Assembly (NCBI GenBank): GCA_017744515.1
Contig: JAGIBF010000023.1
Span: 1 to 64,000 of the forward strand
Direction of reading: 5' to 3'
Length of the DNA stretch: 64,000 nucleotides
Source of the DNA: Niastella sp.
GTDB taxonomy: Bacteria; Bacteroidota; Bacteroidia; Chitinophagales; Chitinophagaceae
Every line of letters starts with the position of its first letter. The first letter of the stretch is position 1. Made by a program: the position numbers and the translations under genes. Below are positions 33,636 through 42,643 of this stretch, piece after piece. Under the pieces are notes generated by a model that was given only the letters and a program-made list of their open reading frames with translations, ran no database searches and had not been told where the DNA came from.

Positions 33636-35450
33636 TTATAAAATTGTAACTGTTCCGTTCTGTTCGTCGAGGGTGATGGTATAAGTGCCGGTAGGCTTCG
33701 TCACTTTGAAGTTGTCGCCGCCTTCATATTTGATCTTTCCATTGCCCGCATCTTCGTAATCAAATGCGCCCCAGTCGTTGCCTGCGAGGAATTTGATCTC
33801 TTTGTCTTGTATGAGGGCCAGTGTGATCTGCCATTTGCCGTTTCCGATGTAGGTCATCTGGGGCGAGCCACCTGGATTCCACTCCGGATATGCAGACATG
33901 CCATTGCCTACTACGCGCATTTCGGTAGCGGGTGTTAAACTATAGGTGATATTTTTTACGTCGGTGCCATCGAATATCACCCGTACGCGACCTGTTGCGC
34001 CTGTCCACTTCAGGTTTTTAGCGCCTCCTCCATCTACGATGATCTTTGTGCCTCCTTCTGTTTCGGGTCCAAACCACCTGCTCTTGTTATTGGCTCCGTT
34101 GTCCCACTCATTGCCGTCATGAAATTTGAATTCATCATTGGTGGTCATGTCTTGCAGCACCAGCATTTTATTGGGTGCCAAGTTGCCCATGCGTACGTTG
34201 GCACCGGGGTTCCAGGTTGATGGTTGCTGGAAGGCTCCTACTATTCCCAATCCACCTACGCCACCTGAGCCTGCAGTTTGCAGGTAGTATTTCTTATTGG
34301 AGTAGTCGAAGGTAATGCGGTAGATACCCGGTGTGCTTACGGCAATGTTGTTTTCGCCGTTGTCTGTAATGGTACCAGCGGGTGCAGCCGGATCTTGTCC
34401 CCAATCGATGATCCCGGGGGCAGGGGGCCATTGTTGTCCGTTCACAAATTTGAACTCTCCTGCTTTGAGGGTTACATAGGTGAAGAAGGTGCCGGGGAAA
34501 CGTGGATCGGGTATCATCCTCGATGCGTTTTCAATCGTCCAGTCGGACGGTGTGGCGCTGCCTACGATGTATACTTTGATCTCCCGCAATATCACCGTCT
34601 GGTTCACATAATCGGCGTATTGATTCCAGGTGCCGGATACGGCTACCGTTGTCCATAACAGATCAACGGGTAATTCTGTATTGGTAAAACCTTTTTTGGT
34701 GAGTGAATCGCTGATTGCTTTATAGGTAATTGAAGCCAGCGAGTCTGCTCCATTGTTATCGGCGTCTATTGCGATCAATGGTTTCGTCCAGTCTACTGCT
34801 ATCACATTTCCCTGTCCGTCCAGCTTTCTTTCTGCAAAGAGCAGTTTGTATTTTACGCTACCGCCGGCAGCGGGCTGCGACTTCGTCCAGTTGAATTTCA
34901 TCGTCTGGGTAGTGCTATTGGGATCGATGGCGTTTACTGTGCCGCTGGAAGCAGGCCCCAGCAGGATGAATGCCGTAGCTCCATCTTTCATACGGGTAAT
35001 GCTGATATTCCTTACTTCTGTTGCTACTTGTTTTGTTGTTCCATTATCGGCTCTTACGCTCCAGATCAGATCGGCCCTGGCTCCATCGGCAACACCTTTT
35101 CCTTTCAGGGCATCATCGAGTTGTTTATGCGTAAGTGTCAGTTTAGAGTCTTTGCCTTCATTGTCGGAGGTAATCTCCAGCAATGGCGCATCGAGGTTGC
35201 CAGCGGTTTTCAAGGCTGCAATCCATTTGTAGGTTGGTACGGCGTCCACGCCAGGTTTTGAAGGGGCCCAGGTGATCTCCACTTTCGCTGTGGGGGTAGC
35301 GGCGTTCAGCATAATGGCCGCATTGGTGGCTGGTGCGTTCAAGGTAAAGGTGCCCAAGGCTTCTCCATTTACATTGGTATCGAAATCTGCTTTCTGGCAG
35401 CCGGCGAACAATGCCACCGACCATACCGCAAGCAATAATATCTTTTTCAT
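33636..35450 (-). CDS. SusE/SusF-like starch-binding outer membrane lipoprotein
   Basis: From ATG 35450 (MKKILLLAVWSVALFAGC) it has 604 residues with lipobox FAGC. Two SusE-type Ig-like domains occupy about 25-290 (TFTLNAPATNAAIMLNAAT... and FILLGPASSGTVNAIDPNST...). Three SusE/F C-terminal binding modules follow, each opening with a similar strand and a Trp: VYIVGSATPSDW, LGIVGAFQQPSTWN and MRVVGNGMSAYPEWN. Each repeat also has an 'E-F-K-F/I-K-F' strand pair with GxxW-G (WDNGANNKSRWFG, NDWGAFDYEDAG). In the Bacteroides Sus system these modules bind starch helices at the surface. The order SusC-SusD-two small proteins-SusE-GH13 supports a starch locus. Confidence 0.93.
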   Translation of the reverse strand: MKKILLLAVWSVALFAGCQKADFDTNVNGEALGTFTLNAPATNAAIMLNAATPTAKVEITWAPSKPGVDAVPTYKWIAALKTAGNLDAPLLEITSDNEGKDSKLTLTHKQLDDALKGKGVADGARADLIWSVRADNGTTKQVATEVRNISITRMKDGATAFILLGPASSGTVNAIDPNSTTQTMKFNWTKSQPAAGGSVKYKLLFAERKLDGQGNVIAVDWTKPLIAIDADNNGADSLASITYKAISDSLTKKGFTNTELPVDLLWTTVAVSGTWNQYADYVNQTVILREIKVYIVGSATPSDWTIENASRMIPDPRFPGTFFTYVTLKAGEFKFVNGQQWPPAPGIIDWGQDPAAPAGTITDNGENNIAVSTPGIYRITFDYSNKKYYLQTAGSGGVGGLGIVGAFQQPSTWNPGANVRMGNLAPNKMLVLQDMTTNDEFKFHDGNEWDNGANNKSRWFGPETEGGTKIIVDGGGAKNLKWTGATGRVRVIFDGTDVKNITYSLTPATEMRVVGNGMSAYPEWNPGGSPQMTYIGNGKWQITLALIQDKEIKFLAGNDWGAFDYEDAGNGKIKYEGGDNFKVTKPTGTYTITLDEQNGTVTIL

Positions 35451-35481
35451 ATGCAACATCTTTATTAATGTTTGAAGGATG

Positions 35482-36279
35482 TTATTTCATGTCGGTTAAT
35501 GGAACGTCTATGACTGCCGTGCTCACTGTTACCGGTTGGTTGTTGGCATCGCGTATTGTTCCGTTGAACTTGTAGGTAAAGTGTGTGAATTTCTTACCTG
35601 CGCCGGGTGTATAGGAGCGTGTGGGAACAAAGAATGCTTTCCACAGTTTAGCGCCTGCATTTTTTACCGGCAGGGTAATGGGTGCACCGGCTGAAGCTCC
35701 TGTATTGTCAAATACTTCCACCGTCACTGAAACCGGCTCCATGCGTTGTTCATTGAGGGTAGTGGCCAGGTCCTGGTGAAAGTTGAGTAATACTACATCG
35801 TTCTGCCCTACTCTTGCCGGGAAGACGCGCAGTACATTGGGTATGAAAACCAATGGATCGAATGCTTTTGTTTCGCTGTCGCAGGTTTGCTTGCTTCCTG
35901 TTTTTGTTTTGATGAGGAACTGGAAGTGCTTCAGCTGGCCGGGTGCGAGCTCATACATGGTTGTACCGGTGAACTTGTAGGTAAATTTATTGGGTGAGCC
36001 TGCAGGTGTAAGTTTGGCTATTTCCGGAGAATTGCCCCAATCTGTATTTGTGATCCCGACTTTCTCGGTAAGTCCTGTTGCTCCTTTATTGGCCCATGTC
36101 CAGATATACAGATTGGTTTCTCCGGCCAATCCTGTACCTGTAAAGTCAAAGGTCATGGTTATCTCATCTTCTGCCGTGAAGGTAGAGGGTGCTATTGTAT
36201 AGTTGGTAAAGTTGATACATTGGGCCATTGCTAACCGGCCGCCCAAGAGGAATATCGTAAGTATGAATAGCTTTTTCAT
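35482..36279 (-). CDS. Exported beta-sandwich protein of the starch locus
   Basis: From ATG 36279 (MKKLFILTIFLLGGRLAMAQ) it has 265 residues and a signal peptide, with no lipobox. The first half (ITMTFDFTGTGLAGETNLYI, WTWANKGATGLTEKVGITNT, NKFTYKFTGTTMYELAPGQ, HFQFLIKTKTGSKQTC) has the same order of features as the N-terminal domain of the GH13 amylase (NTNDVYVHIGVIT..., TDWKYSKFNWG, KYQYTISNVRSFFGVPAGE, RIAILFRNGTGSQ). The second half is another beta-rich domain (VLRVFPARVGQNDVVLLNFH). A paralogous carbohydrate-related domain is likely. I cannot name the family with certainty. It sits inside the susCD-susE-amylase operon, so a surface or periplasmic glucan-binding role is inferred. Confidence 0.75.
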   Translation of the reverse strand: MKKLFILTIFLLGGRLAMAQCINFTNYTIAPSTFTAEDEITMTFDFTGTGLAGETNLYIWTWANKGATGLTEKVGITNTDWGNSPEIAKLTPAGSPNKFTYKFTGTTMYELAPGQLKHFQFLIKTKTGSKQTCDSETKAFDPLVFIPNVLRVFPARVGQNDVVLLNFHQDLATTLNEQRMEPVSVTVEVFDNTGASAGAPITLPVKNAGAKLWKAFFVPTRSYTPGAGKKFTHFTYKFNGTIRDANNQPVTVSTAVIDVPLTDMK

Positions 36280-36298
36280 GATTGTCTTGTTAAGGGGG

Positions 36299-36799
36299 TT
36301 AACGGGAAAATTCATAATCATAAGCAATGAGTGGCTTGTTAGTAGCCGCATCGATCCGTGTAACCTTTACTTTGAGCTTGCTGTTGACTGAATTGGGATA
36401 TCCTCCCAGGGTCATCGTCTCTGTGACCGTACCGTTTTTCAGTGTGATCGTTTTAGGTGATTTGGGATCATCCACGCTCCAGCTGCCTGATGTAATGCCC
36501 GTGATGGGCGGCGCTGATCCATTGTTGATGGTAAAGGTGGATGGTGCTCCGTTGCTGACGTTGAATGTGAGCTGGAGTGTGGTATAGTTGAACACTGTTG
36601 TCAGGTCTTCGGTGGTATATGGGAAGCCTTTGCGTTGTGACTCCACATCTGTCTGGGTAACTTTTGTCAGCTTCCAAGCACCTGAAATAGCCGTGATGTT
36701 ATCGTTTGTACCTCCGATGGGTGCATAGCTATCGGGGCGGCAGCTGGTAATGAGTAACCCTGCTGCGAGGCATATCGTTAGATAATGTATTGTTTTCAT
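36299..36799 (-). CDS. Lipocalin-like surface lipoprotein (DUF5004-like)
   Basis: A 166-residue lipoprotein with lipobox ITSC at Cys20. The GAWKLTKVTQTDVESQRKGF start, repeated beta-strands (TLQLTFNVSNGAPSTFTING, GSWSVDDPKSPKTITLKNG) and terminal LIAYDYEFSR are the pattern of DUF5004-type lipocalin-like proteins. These are frequently encoded next to susD. It lies 21 nt after susD and 19 nt before the next gene, so it is part of the operon. Function is not established; binding or stabilisation of surface glycan complexes is a guess from context. Confidence 0.75.
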   Translation of the reverse strand: MKTIHYLTICLAAGLLITSCRPDSYAPIGGTNDNITAISGAWKLTKVTQTDVESQRKGFPYTTEDLTTVFNYTTLQLTFNVSNGAPSTFTINNGSAPPITGITSGSWSVDDPKSPKTITLKNGTVTETMTLGGYPNSVNSKLKVKVTRIDAATNKPLIAYDYEFSR

Positions 36800-36820
36800 T
36801 TTGCTTGTTTGTGTAGGTGA

Positions 36821-38203
36821 TTAATCGCAACCGCCTTCCTGGTTCATGCGGAAGGATGCGTTGGCAGCCTGTTCGCTGATGGGGAATTGCAATGCCAGTC
36901 CGGGGCAGTTCCAACGGCCACCGCGGCGATCGATGTTGGTGTTTGTTCGTGCGCCAATGCGTTTGATCTCCTGTATGCGGTTGCCCTCTCCTACCAGCTC
37001 GAGTTCTCTTTCGCGGCGTGCAGCAGAGATCACTGTAGCTGCCAGTGCATTTGCTGCGAGGTTTTTAGAAGGGCCTCCATAAGCGCGGGTCAGCAGTTCG
37101 TTCATGTCAGTAATAGCTATGGCCAGATTGGCTCCTCCTGTTTCGGCAGCTGCTTCGGCACGGATGAGCTTTATTTCTGTATAGCCTATTGCCGCTACGT
37201 CGAAGTTGTTTTTGTTGTATTTGGTGATAACATGGTAACCGGGCGCCAGGGTATTGCTGTACCATGCTGCTGCTCTTACATCTCCAGCTGTTGTGGCTGC
37301 CGTATAGAACTGATCGGTAACATGGAACCTGCCTTGTGCGCTGAAGCCTACATCGCTGCGGTAGCGGTTGCGCAGCTCTCCGCCGGGATAGAGGTTGTTG
37401 TCAATGAACTTAAAGCCGAAGATGATCTCTTTCGACAGTCCGATGGAGAAGCGGTTGGCGTATGACGCGTCTAACTGAAACTTGTTGCTCTTGATCACCT
37501 GATCGGCATAAGCGAATGCATTCGGGAAATCATTTTGCAGGAAGTATACTTTTGCGAGGAAGGCTTTGGCTGCCCACTTGTTGGCATAACCAAGGGTTAC
37601 GGCATCTCCCAGCAGGTTCTCTGCTTTTTTCAGGTCGGCAATGATCGTATCGTATGCTGCTTTTACTGAGCTGCGTTGGCCCGGTGTGATGCTGGACGTG
37701 GTGCGCAGTACTATGCCATCGTGTGAATTATCAGCCGTAAAGCCCCAGGGCTGTGCCCAGATGCGTACAGCATCGAAATGGGTGAGCGCCCGCAGGTAAT
37801 AGGCCTGTCCTTCTATATCGTTTCGTGCTGTGGTGGCTTTACCAATGTTCTCCAACACTTTATTGCCAATGTAGGCCGGGCGGTACACATCGGTGTACAA
37901 GCCGTTCTTATAATCTCCGAAGATGGAGGTCTTGCGTTTGAAGATCTCTCCGTCATCTCCGGTATATAATGTACCATTGGCCTGATCGCCGAGGAGGTCT
38001 TCTATCCATTGAAATTTCCCGTTGTATACTTTATTGGAGTAATCGGTATAGGCGCCATTGATGAGGCCTTGCAGGTCGGCATCTCCTTTGATGGCTTCTT
38101 CTTCGGTAAAGGCTCCTGATGGTTTCCGCTCGAGGAATTTATTGCAGGAGGAAGCATTGATCATGATGCACCCCACCAGCAGGCTATATATAATCTTTTT
38201 CAT
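36821..38203 (-). CDS. RagB/SusD-family starch-locus lipoprotein
   Basis: A 460-residue SusD homologue with lipoprotein signal MKKIIYSLLVGCIMINASSC. The SusD hallmarks are FLERKPSGAFTEEEAIKGDA near the N-terminus, the TPR-helix segment YLRALTHFDAVRIWAQPWGF, and the C-terminal AARRERELELVGEGNRIQEI followed by FPISEQAANASFRMNQ. It forms the lid of the SusC transporter and binds the incoming maltodextrin or related ligand. It follows susC by 20 nt in the order typical of Sus loci. It is shorter than many SusD proteins (about 500-550 residues), closer to the compact SusD type. Confidence 0.95.
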   Translation of the reverse strand: MKKIIYSLLVGCIMINASSCNKFLERKPSGAFTEEEAIKGDADLQGLINGAYTDYSNKVYNGKFQWIEDLLGDQANGTLYTGDDGEIFKRKTSIFGDYKNGLYTDVYRPAYIGNKVLENIGKATTARNDIEGQAYYLRALTHFDAVRIWAQPWGFTADNSHDGIVLRTTSSITPGQRSSVKAAYDTIIADLKKAENLLGDAVTLGYANKWAAKAFLAKVYFLQNDFPNAFAYADQVIKSNKFQLDASYANRFSIGLSKEIIFGFKFIDNNLYPGGELRNRYRSDVGFSAQGRFHVTDQFYTAATTAGDVRAAAWYSNTLAPGYHVITKYNKNNFDVAAIGYTEIKLIRAEAAAETGGANLAIAITDMNELLTRAYGGPSKNLAANALAATVISAARRERELELVGEGNRIQEIKRIGARTNTNIDRRGGRWNCPGLALQFPISEQAANASFRMNQEGGCD

Positions 38204-38223
38204 TTGTTACGTGCTTTTGTTGT

Positions 38224-41200
38224 TTAGAATGTAACGTTCAATCCTAACACCCATGATTTCTGCTGGGGTGGTGTGAGGTAGGTGATGTTGGGGCTGAGGT
38301 TGCGGTCTGTGACGTTTTCAAAGTCACGCGCAATCTCCGGATCGCCTCCCGGGTATTTCGTGAATGTGAGCAGGTTCATGCCTGTCACAAATACGCGGGC
38401 TCCTTTTACATGCAGCCTTGTAAGGAGTTTAGGATCGAAACGGTATCCCAGTGATACTTCTCTCAGGCGCAGGTAGGATGCATCGTAGAGGAACATCGTG
38501 CTGTTGTATTGCCACTCACTGCTGAGACCATTATAGGTTCCAGTATTCATGGTGAGGCGTGGGAATTTGGTTACATCGCCAGGCTGTCTCCAATGATCTA
38601 ACAGATCGCGGCGGATAACCCAATCGGTAACGATACCATCTTGTCTTTTGGCAGAGCCATCGTATATATTACCGCCAATGGTGAATGTCCACAAGCTGGT
38701 AAATTCAAATCCTTTCCAGGTGAGGTTGTGGTTCACGCCGCCGATAAAGTCGGGTACCACTGATCCTACGGGCATCCGGTTGTCGAGGCTGAATGTTTTG
38801 GTGAGCTTGCCTGTTTTGTCGTACCAGATGGGAAGGCCATCGTTGGGGTCTACTCCATAGTAACGTACGAGGTAGTTGGTGCCTACCGGATATCCCGTTA
38901 CCACACGTGTATCGTTGCTACCACCGCCTGCTGCATCAGCGCTCAAACCACCGAGGCTGATGAGCTCGTTGTAGTTCTTGGCGATGTTACCGCCTACGCT
39001 GAAGGTGAGGTCTTTCTTGTTGACTACTTTAACATTCAGGCTCAGTTCAATACCCTGATTTAGTATCTCACTGCCTGGCACGTTGCGGAAGCTTGTACCG
39101 AAGCTCGTTGATGGAGAGATTGCCGTATTGAGTAACAGGTCGGTTGTTCTTTTGTGGTAGTAAGCCAGTTCACCCGTGATGCGGTTGTTCCAACCGGCAA
39201 ATTCTACTGCCACATCGGTATTTTGTGTTTCTTCCCAATGCAGGTCGGGTGTACCAACGTTGCCGGGATAGAGGGTCGGTGCTGTGTTGTACTGACCGCC
39301 GGCATAGTAGGTAAAGTAGTATTGGCCGGAAGGTATGTTCGAGTTACCTGTTAAACCGTAGCTGGCGCGCAGCTTCAGGAAGTTGATGAATGTAAGGTCT
39401 TTCATGAATTCTTCCTGGCTGATCGTCCAGCCTGCAGATACTGAGGGGAATACACCATACTTTTTATCGGGACCGAATTTGGATGATCCATCACGACGTA
39501 CTGAAGCCTGGAATGCATATCGCTCTTTATACACGTAATTGATCCGGCCGAACACACTGGCAAATGTTTCTGCATTAAAGGCTGGTGAGTTGAGTGGCGT
39601 GGTTGTTTGCTTGATAGAATCGAGTGCGTGTTCGTACAGGGCTTTATTTTTGTAGAAGGGCCTGTCGCTGTTCTTTTCTACATATACTCTGTTTATAAAG
39701 CTCTTTTCCTGAAACTCTGTACCTGCGAGGAAGGTGAAGCGGTTGTCGTCGTTCAGGTTCCAATTGTAGGTAGCAGTGGCTGAAGCAACCCAGTTCTTAC
39801 CGCGATAGGGTGAACGTTTTGCGATGCCTGGTTTTGTGTTATCGTTGATCCAGTTGGATGATTCCCACTGATCGTCGATCCCGCTCAGGTAATCGTAAGA
39901 TCCATTGACGCGAACGTTCAGGCCTTTGATCACTTCATAATCGAGTGTGAGGCCACCGATCAAGCGATGGTCTGTATTGCGCCAGATCGTTTCGTTCATG
40001 CGGCGCACCGGATTGGCACCACCGGTAAACCAGGTCTTGTCGTCATTGTATACCGGATAAATGGGGAGTGCTGTGCTCATTGCATCTCCGAGACCACCAG
40101 CCCAGGCTGCGGGTACCCGTTTGTTGATGCCCCGGTTGTAAGCTGCGCTAAGGGTAGCTTTGAATTTGGGGGTGATCGTGAAATCAAAATTCGTGCGTAG
40201 TCCCAAACGTGTATAACTGTTGTTCTTCAGGTAGCTCTGGTTCTCGCTGTAGGTGGCGCCTACAAAACTTTTTACAAGTTTGTTGCCTTGTGTCATACTC
40301 AGGCTATGCTCGTTGATGAAGCCCGTGCGGGTGAGTAAGTCCCACCAATCGGTGTTGTTCTTTTGGGCCTGTTCCCAGGTTACTCCACCTGGCAGAGGGG
40401 CTTTGCCTGTGTTGCCATCATTTTCCCAGGCTTCCTGACGTAGCTGGAGCCATTCGGAGCCGCTTACGAAATCAGGCCTGTTGGCGTATGTAGAGATACC
40501 GATCTTATTGTTGTAGTTAAATGAAGGCTTACCGCTTTTACCACGTTTAGTGGTAATGAGGATAACGCCGTTGGAACCACGGCTACCATAAATACCGGCT
40601 GCAGCGGCATCTTTCAGTATTTCGATGGACTCAATATCGTTGGGGTTAAGGGAAGCCAGCGGGTTCTGGTTCATGCCTCCGCTGTTGGTACGCAGGAATG
40701 CGTCGGCAATAATTGGGATGCCATCTACCACGTAGAGCGGATCAGCTCCTGCACCGATCGAGGCAATACCCCGGATGCGGATGACTGAGCCGGAGCCAGC
40801 AAGGCCGCTGCCTTGTATGACCTGCACGCCGGGCGCCTTGCCCTGGAGTGCAGCTTCAAAGCTGGGTGCTGCTATGGTGGTGAGCTTTTCGCCGGCAACC
40901 TTGGCAATGGCGCCTGTTACATCGCGGCGACGCTGGGTGCCGTAGCCAATGACCACTACCTCATTGAGGTTAGAAGGTGCTGCTTTGAGGGATATCAGGA
41001 TTACGTCTGCTGCTACCGGCACGTCCTGTGTTTCGTAGCCAACTCCTGAAATGGTGAGGGTGGTTGTTGCGCCTGGAATGGTTAGGGTAAAACTGCCATC
41101 TGCTTTAGAGGAGGTTCCGGTTTTGGAACCTTTGGCAGTGACCGAGGCTCCGGGTACCGGTATGCCGTTGGTGGCATCGGTGATCTTACCGGTAACGGTT

Positions 41201-41277
41201 TTGCTTTGCGCCCAGGTGAATGCGGGTAAGCATAGCAGGATCGTGAGGATTCCCACAAGCGATCGTTTCGGCATCAT
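38224..41277 (-). CDS. SusC/RagA-family TonB-linked transporter of the starch locus
   Basis: The start is taken at ATG 41277 (MMPKRSLVGILTILL), giving 1017 residues; the frame is open to 41355, but that would run through the promoter. The signal peptide ends FTWAQ. A carboxypeptidase-regulatory-like domain (about 26-105) is followed by the TonB-box region LNEVVVIGYGTQRRRD. The plug has GKAPGVQVIQGSGLAGSGS, IRGIASIGAGADPLYVVDG and AAAAGIYGSRGSNGVILITTKRG. A beta-barrel ends WVLGLNVTF. It should import oligosaccharides released by the GH13 amylase. Two TGTGTA-N5-TACACA dyads flank the -7 box of its promoter, pointing to repressor control. Confidence 0.95.
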   Translation of the reverse strand: MMPKRSLVGILTILLCLPAFTWAQSKTVTGKITDATNGIPVPGASVTAKGSKTGTSSKADGSFTLTIPGATTTLTISGVGYETQDVPVAADVILISLKAAPSNLNEVVVIGYGTQRRRDVTGAIAKVAGEKLTTIAAPSFEAALQGKAPGVQVIQGSGLAGSGSVIRIRGIASIGAGADPLYVVDGIPIIADAFLRTNSGGMNQNPLASLNPNDIESIEILKDAAAAGIYGSRGSNGVILITTKRGKSGKPSFNYNNKIGISTYANRPDFVSGSEWLQLRQEAWENDGNTGKAPLPGGVTWEQAQKNNTDWWDLLTRTGFINEHSLSMTQGNKLVKSFVGATYSENQSYLKNNSYTRLGLRTNFDFTITPKFKATLSAAYNRGINKRVPAAWAGGLGDAMSTALPIYPVYNDDKTWFTGGANPVRRMNETIWRNTDHRLIGGLTLDYEVIKGLNVRVNGSYDYLSGIDDQWESSNWINDNTKPGIAKRSPYRGKNWVASATATYNWNLNDDNRFTFLAGTEFQEKSFINRVYVEKNSDRPFYKNKALYEHALDSIKQTTTPLNSPAFNAETFASVFGRINYVYKERYAFQASVRRDGSSKFGPDKKYGVFPSVSAGWTISQEEFMKDLTFINFLKLRASYGLTGNSNIPSGQYYFTYYAGGQYNTAPTLYPGNVGTPDLHWEETQNTDVAVEFAGWNNRITGELAYYHKRTTDLLLNTAISPSTSFGTSFRNVPGSEILNQGIELSLNVKVVNKKDLTFSVGGNIAKNYNELISLGGLSADAAGGGSNDTRVVTGYPVGTNYLVRYYGVDPNDGLPIWYDKTGKLTKTFSLDNRMPVGSVVPDFIGGVNHNLTWKGFEFTSLWTFTIGGNIYDGSAKRQDGIVTDWVIRRDLLDHWRQPGDVTKFPRLTMNTGTYNGLSSEWQYNSTMFLYDASYLRLREVSLGYRFDPKLLTRLHVKGARVFVTGMNLLTFTKYPGGDPEIARDFENVTDRNLSPNITYLTPPQQKSWVLGLNVTF

Positions 41278-41307
41278 AAAACAAGCTTCGTTTAGGTGTA
41301 TTAATAA

Positions 41308-41324
41308 TGTGTATCTGCTACACA
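41308..41324. promoter_or_regulatory. Operator-like dyad A at the starch susC promoter
   Basis: TGTGTA-TCTGC-TACACA, perfect 6-bp arms. It begins 31 nt upstream of the susC ATG and overlaps the downstream edge of the -7 box, so it would cover the transcription start. Confidence 0.75.
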
Positions 41325-41330
41325 AATATA
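41323..41330 (-). promoter_or_regulatory. -7 promoter box of the starch susC operon
   Basis: The minus strand reads TATATTTG, a perfect TAnnTTTG. A TTTG occurs about 22 nt upstream of it on the minus strand, somewhat further than the usual -33 spacing. Confidence 0.7.
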
Positions 41331-41331
41331 A

Positions 41332-41348
41332 TGTGTAAAGCATACACA
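41332..41348. promoter_or_regulatory. Operator-like dyad B at the starch susC promoter
   Basis: TGTGTA-AAGCA-TACACA, perfect 6-bp arms. It lies between the -33 and -7 positions, 24 bp centre-to-centre from dyad A. Confidence 0.75.
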
Positions 41349-41734
41349 CTAACAAATGTTTTTTAGATTTCCTGAAGATTTTAATCTGTCTGAACCAAGA
41401 TTTATGGGATTTGGTGGATTGGAGGAATCAAAAAAGGGTCAATTCAACTCAAAGATTTCCGGTGTTTTTACAGGTTTTTATAGAGATGTTTTGTATATTT
41501 AAATTGAATGAATTATAGGTCTTTATATCACTCTTTTACTTGTTTTCGGGCAGGTACCGACCATCCTCTTTCGGGTCTTTTTCCACGTCCTGCCTACGTT
41601 TGAGTCTCCTTCTCTTACTATTGTCTTGCTATTAGCTTGCTACCGGTCTGGTACTGGCATGGTTGCAGCCGCCTTGATCCTGGGAGGATCCGGGGAGGAA
41701 CCTGCGAGTATCCGGGAACGGGGGTAAAAGATAA

Positions 41735-41763
41735 AGAGCAGCCCGTTCCACCGTAGCTGCTCT
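41735..41763 (-). terminator. Terminator of msrB
   Basis: AGAGCAGC (41735-41742) pairs with GCTGCTCT (41756-41763). The minus strand continues TTATCTTTTACC. Confidence 0.7.
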
Positions 41764-41811
41764 CTTCTGCTTATTTGTTGTTGTATACTTAAGCTGCCTT
41801 ATAAGTCGACA

Positions 41812-41835
41812 CCCTTCGACAGGCTCAGGGTGACA
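41812..41835. repeat. Dispersed hairpin repeat, copy 4
   Basis: The plus strand reads CCCTTCGACAGGCTCAGGG then TGACA. The minus-strand stem is ACCCT/AGGGT, loop GAGCCTGTCGA. It ends 7 nt from the msrB stop codon. Confidence 0.85.
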
Positions 41836-41842
41836 AAAAGCT

Positions 41843-42442
41843 TTACTCGCTTTTCTTTGTTTTGTCTTTGTGGTCCTGGTTGTATTTGGTTTCGGCTTCT
41901 TTGGCTTTTTCGAAGTCGAGTACTACGCCGTTGATGCAATAGCGGAGTCCTGTTGGGGGCGGGCCGTCTTCAAATACGTGACCGAGGTGGGCTTTGCAGC
42001 GTCCGCATTCTACTTCTGTACGGCTCATTCCGTGGGAATTGTCGGGCAGGTAGATGATGCTGGTTTTGCTGATGGGGGCATAGAAGCTTGGCCAACCGCA
42101 GCCGCTTTCGAACTTGGTGTCGCTCTTGAAGAGGGCATTTCCGCAGGCTGCGCAATAGTAGGTGCCCACTTCTTTAGAGTGTTCGAAGACGCTGGTGCCT
42201 GGGCGCTCAGTACCTTTCATCCGGGCAATGTAATAGACTTCGGGATCGAGGGCTTTTTTCCATTCTTCTTCGCTCAGATTGACCTTGGAGGTGTCTGTAC
42301 GTGAATAGACGGGGTTGGTGCTGTCTTTTTTTGTGCTATTCATAACTGTTTTTTTCTGGTTGTTGGTAGACTGGGAGTAGGTGCATTGCTGCAAAAGGCT
42401 GGCCAGTATCAGGACGGTTATATATTGAATTTTCTGTTTCAT
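41843..42442 (-). CDS. msrB: Exported peptide-methionine (R)-S-oxide reductase
   Basis: A 199-residue MsrB with an N-terminal export signal (about 1-20). The signal ends LLQQC, which may be a non-canonical lipobox. The MsrB domain (about 55-178) has both zinc CxxC pairs, C97/C100 (YYCAACG) and C146/C149 (VECGRCK), and the catalytic C169 in RYCING. C115 in SGCGWPSF is a possible resolving cysteine. The enzyme reduces methionine-R-sulfoxide in proteins; here it should protect envelope proteins and needs an external reductant. A single-gene unit, divergent from adk. Confidence 0.95.
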   Translation of the reverse strand: MKQKIQYITVLILASLLQQCTYSQSTNNQKKTVMNSTKKDSTNPVYSRTDTSKVNLSEEEWKKALDPEVYYIARMKGTERPGTSVFEHSKEVGTYYCAACGNALFKSDTKFESGCGWPSFYAPISKTSIIYLPDNSHGMSRTEVECGRCKAHLGHVFEDGPPPTGLRYCINGVVLDFEKAKEAETKYNQDHKDKTKKSE

Positions 42443-42609
42443 CTGTATGATTTATAACAAATTTACGTAGTAAGGGTTCGTTGTGGTTGCCCTACAGGCC
42501 GCGGCCAGCGTAACTTAACATTTTCTTTTCTACAAAGGATCGCTGCGTTTCCTCACCATTTTTTAATTAGAAACCGAGGATTGTTAAAGGATTTTTAAGG
42601 GTGTTCCTT

Positions 42610-42617
42610 TATTTTTG
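42610..42617 (+). promoter_or_regulatory. -7 promoter box of adk
   Basis: TATTTTTG, a perfect TAnnTTTG match, 27 nt upstream of the adk ATG. The upstream TTG (42581) is further away than the normal -33 position, so only the -7 element is claimed. Confidence 0.55.
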
Positions 42618-42643
42618 CTCCTTCATCAAGTGAAGTAAGTACC

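Larger units (their letters stand above)
41349..41842. other. Intergenic region upstream of the starch locus
   Basis: 494 bp between the susC promoter and the msrB stop codon. It holds the msrB terminator (41735-41763) and a hairpin repeat (41812-41835). The rest is AT-rich without a gene or RNA that I can recognise. Confidence 0.5.

Noticed and set aside
41278..41355. Longer N-terminus for the starch-type SusC
   Set aside because: It would place the -7 box and both operators inside the coding region and destroys the signal-peptide geometry.
41581..41720. Search for a riboswitch or structured RNA upstream of the starch locus
   Set aside because: No known aptamer core or extended conserved pairing could be recognised by eye.
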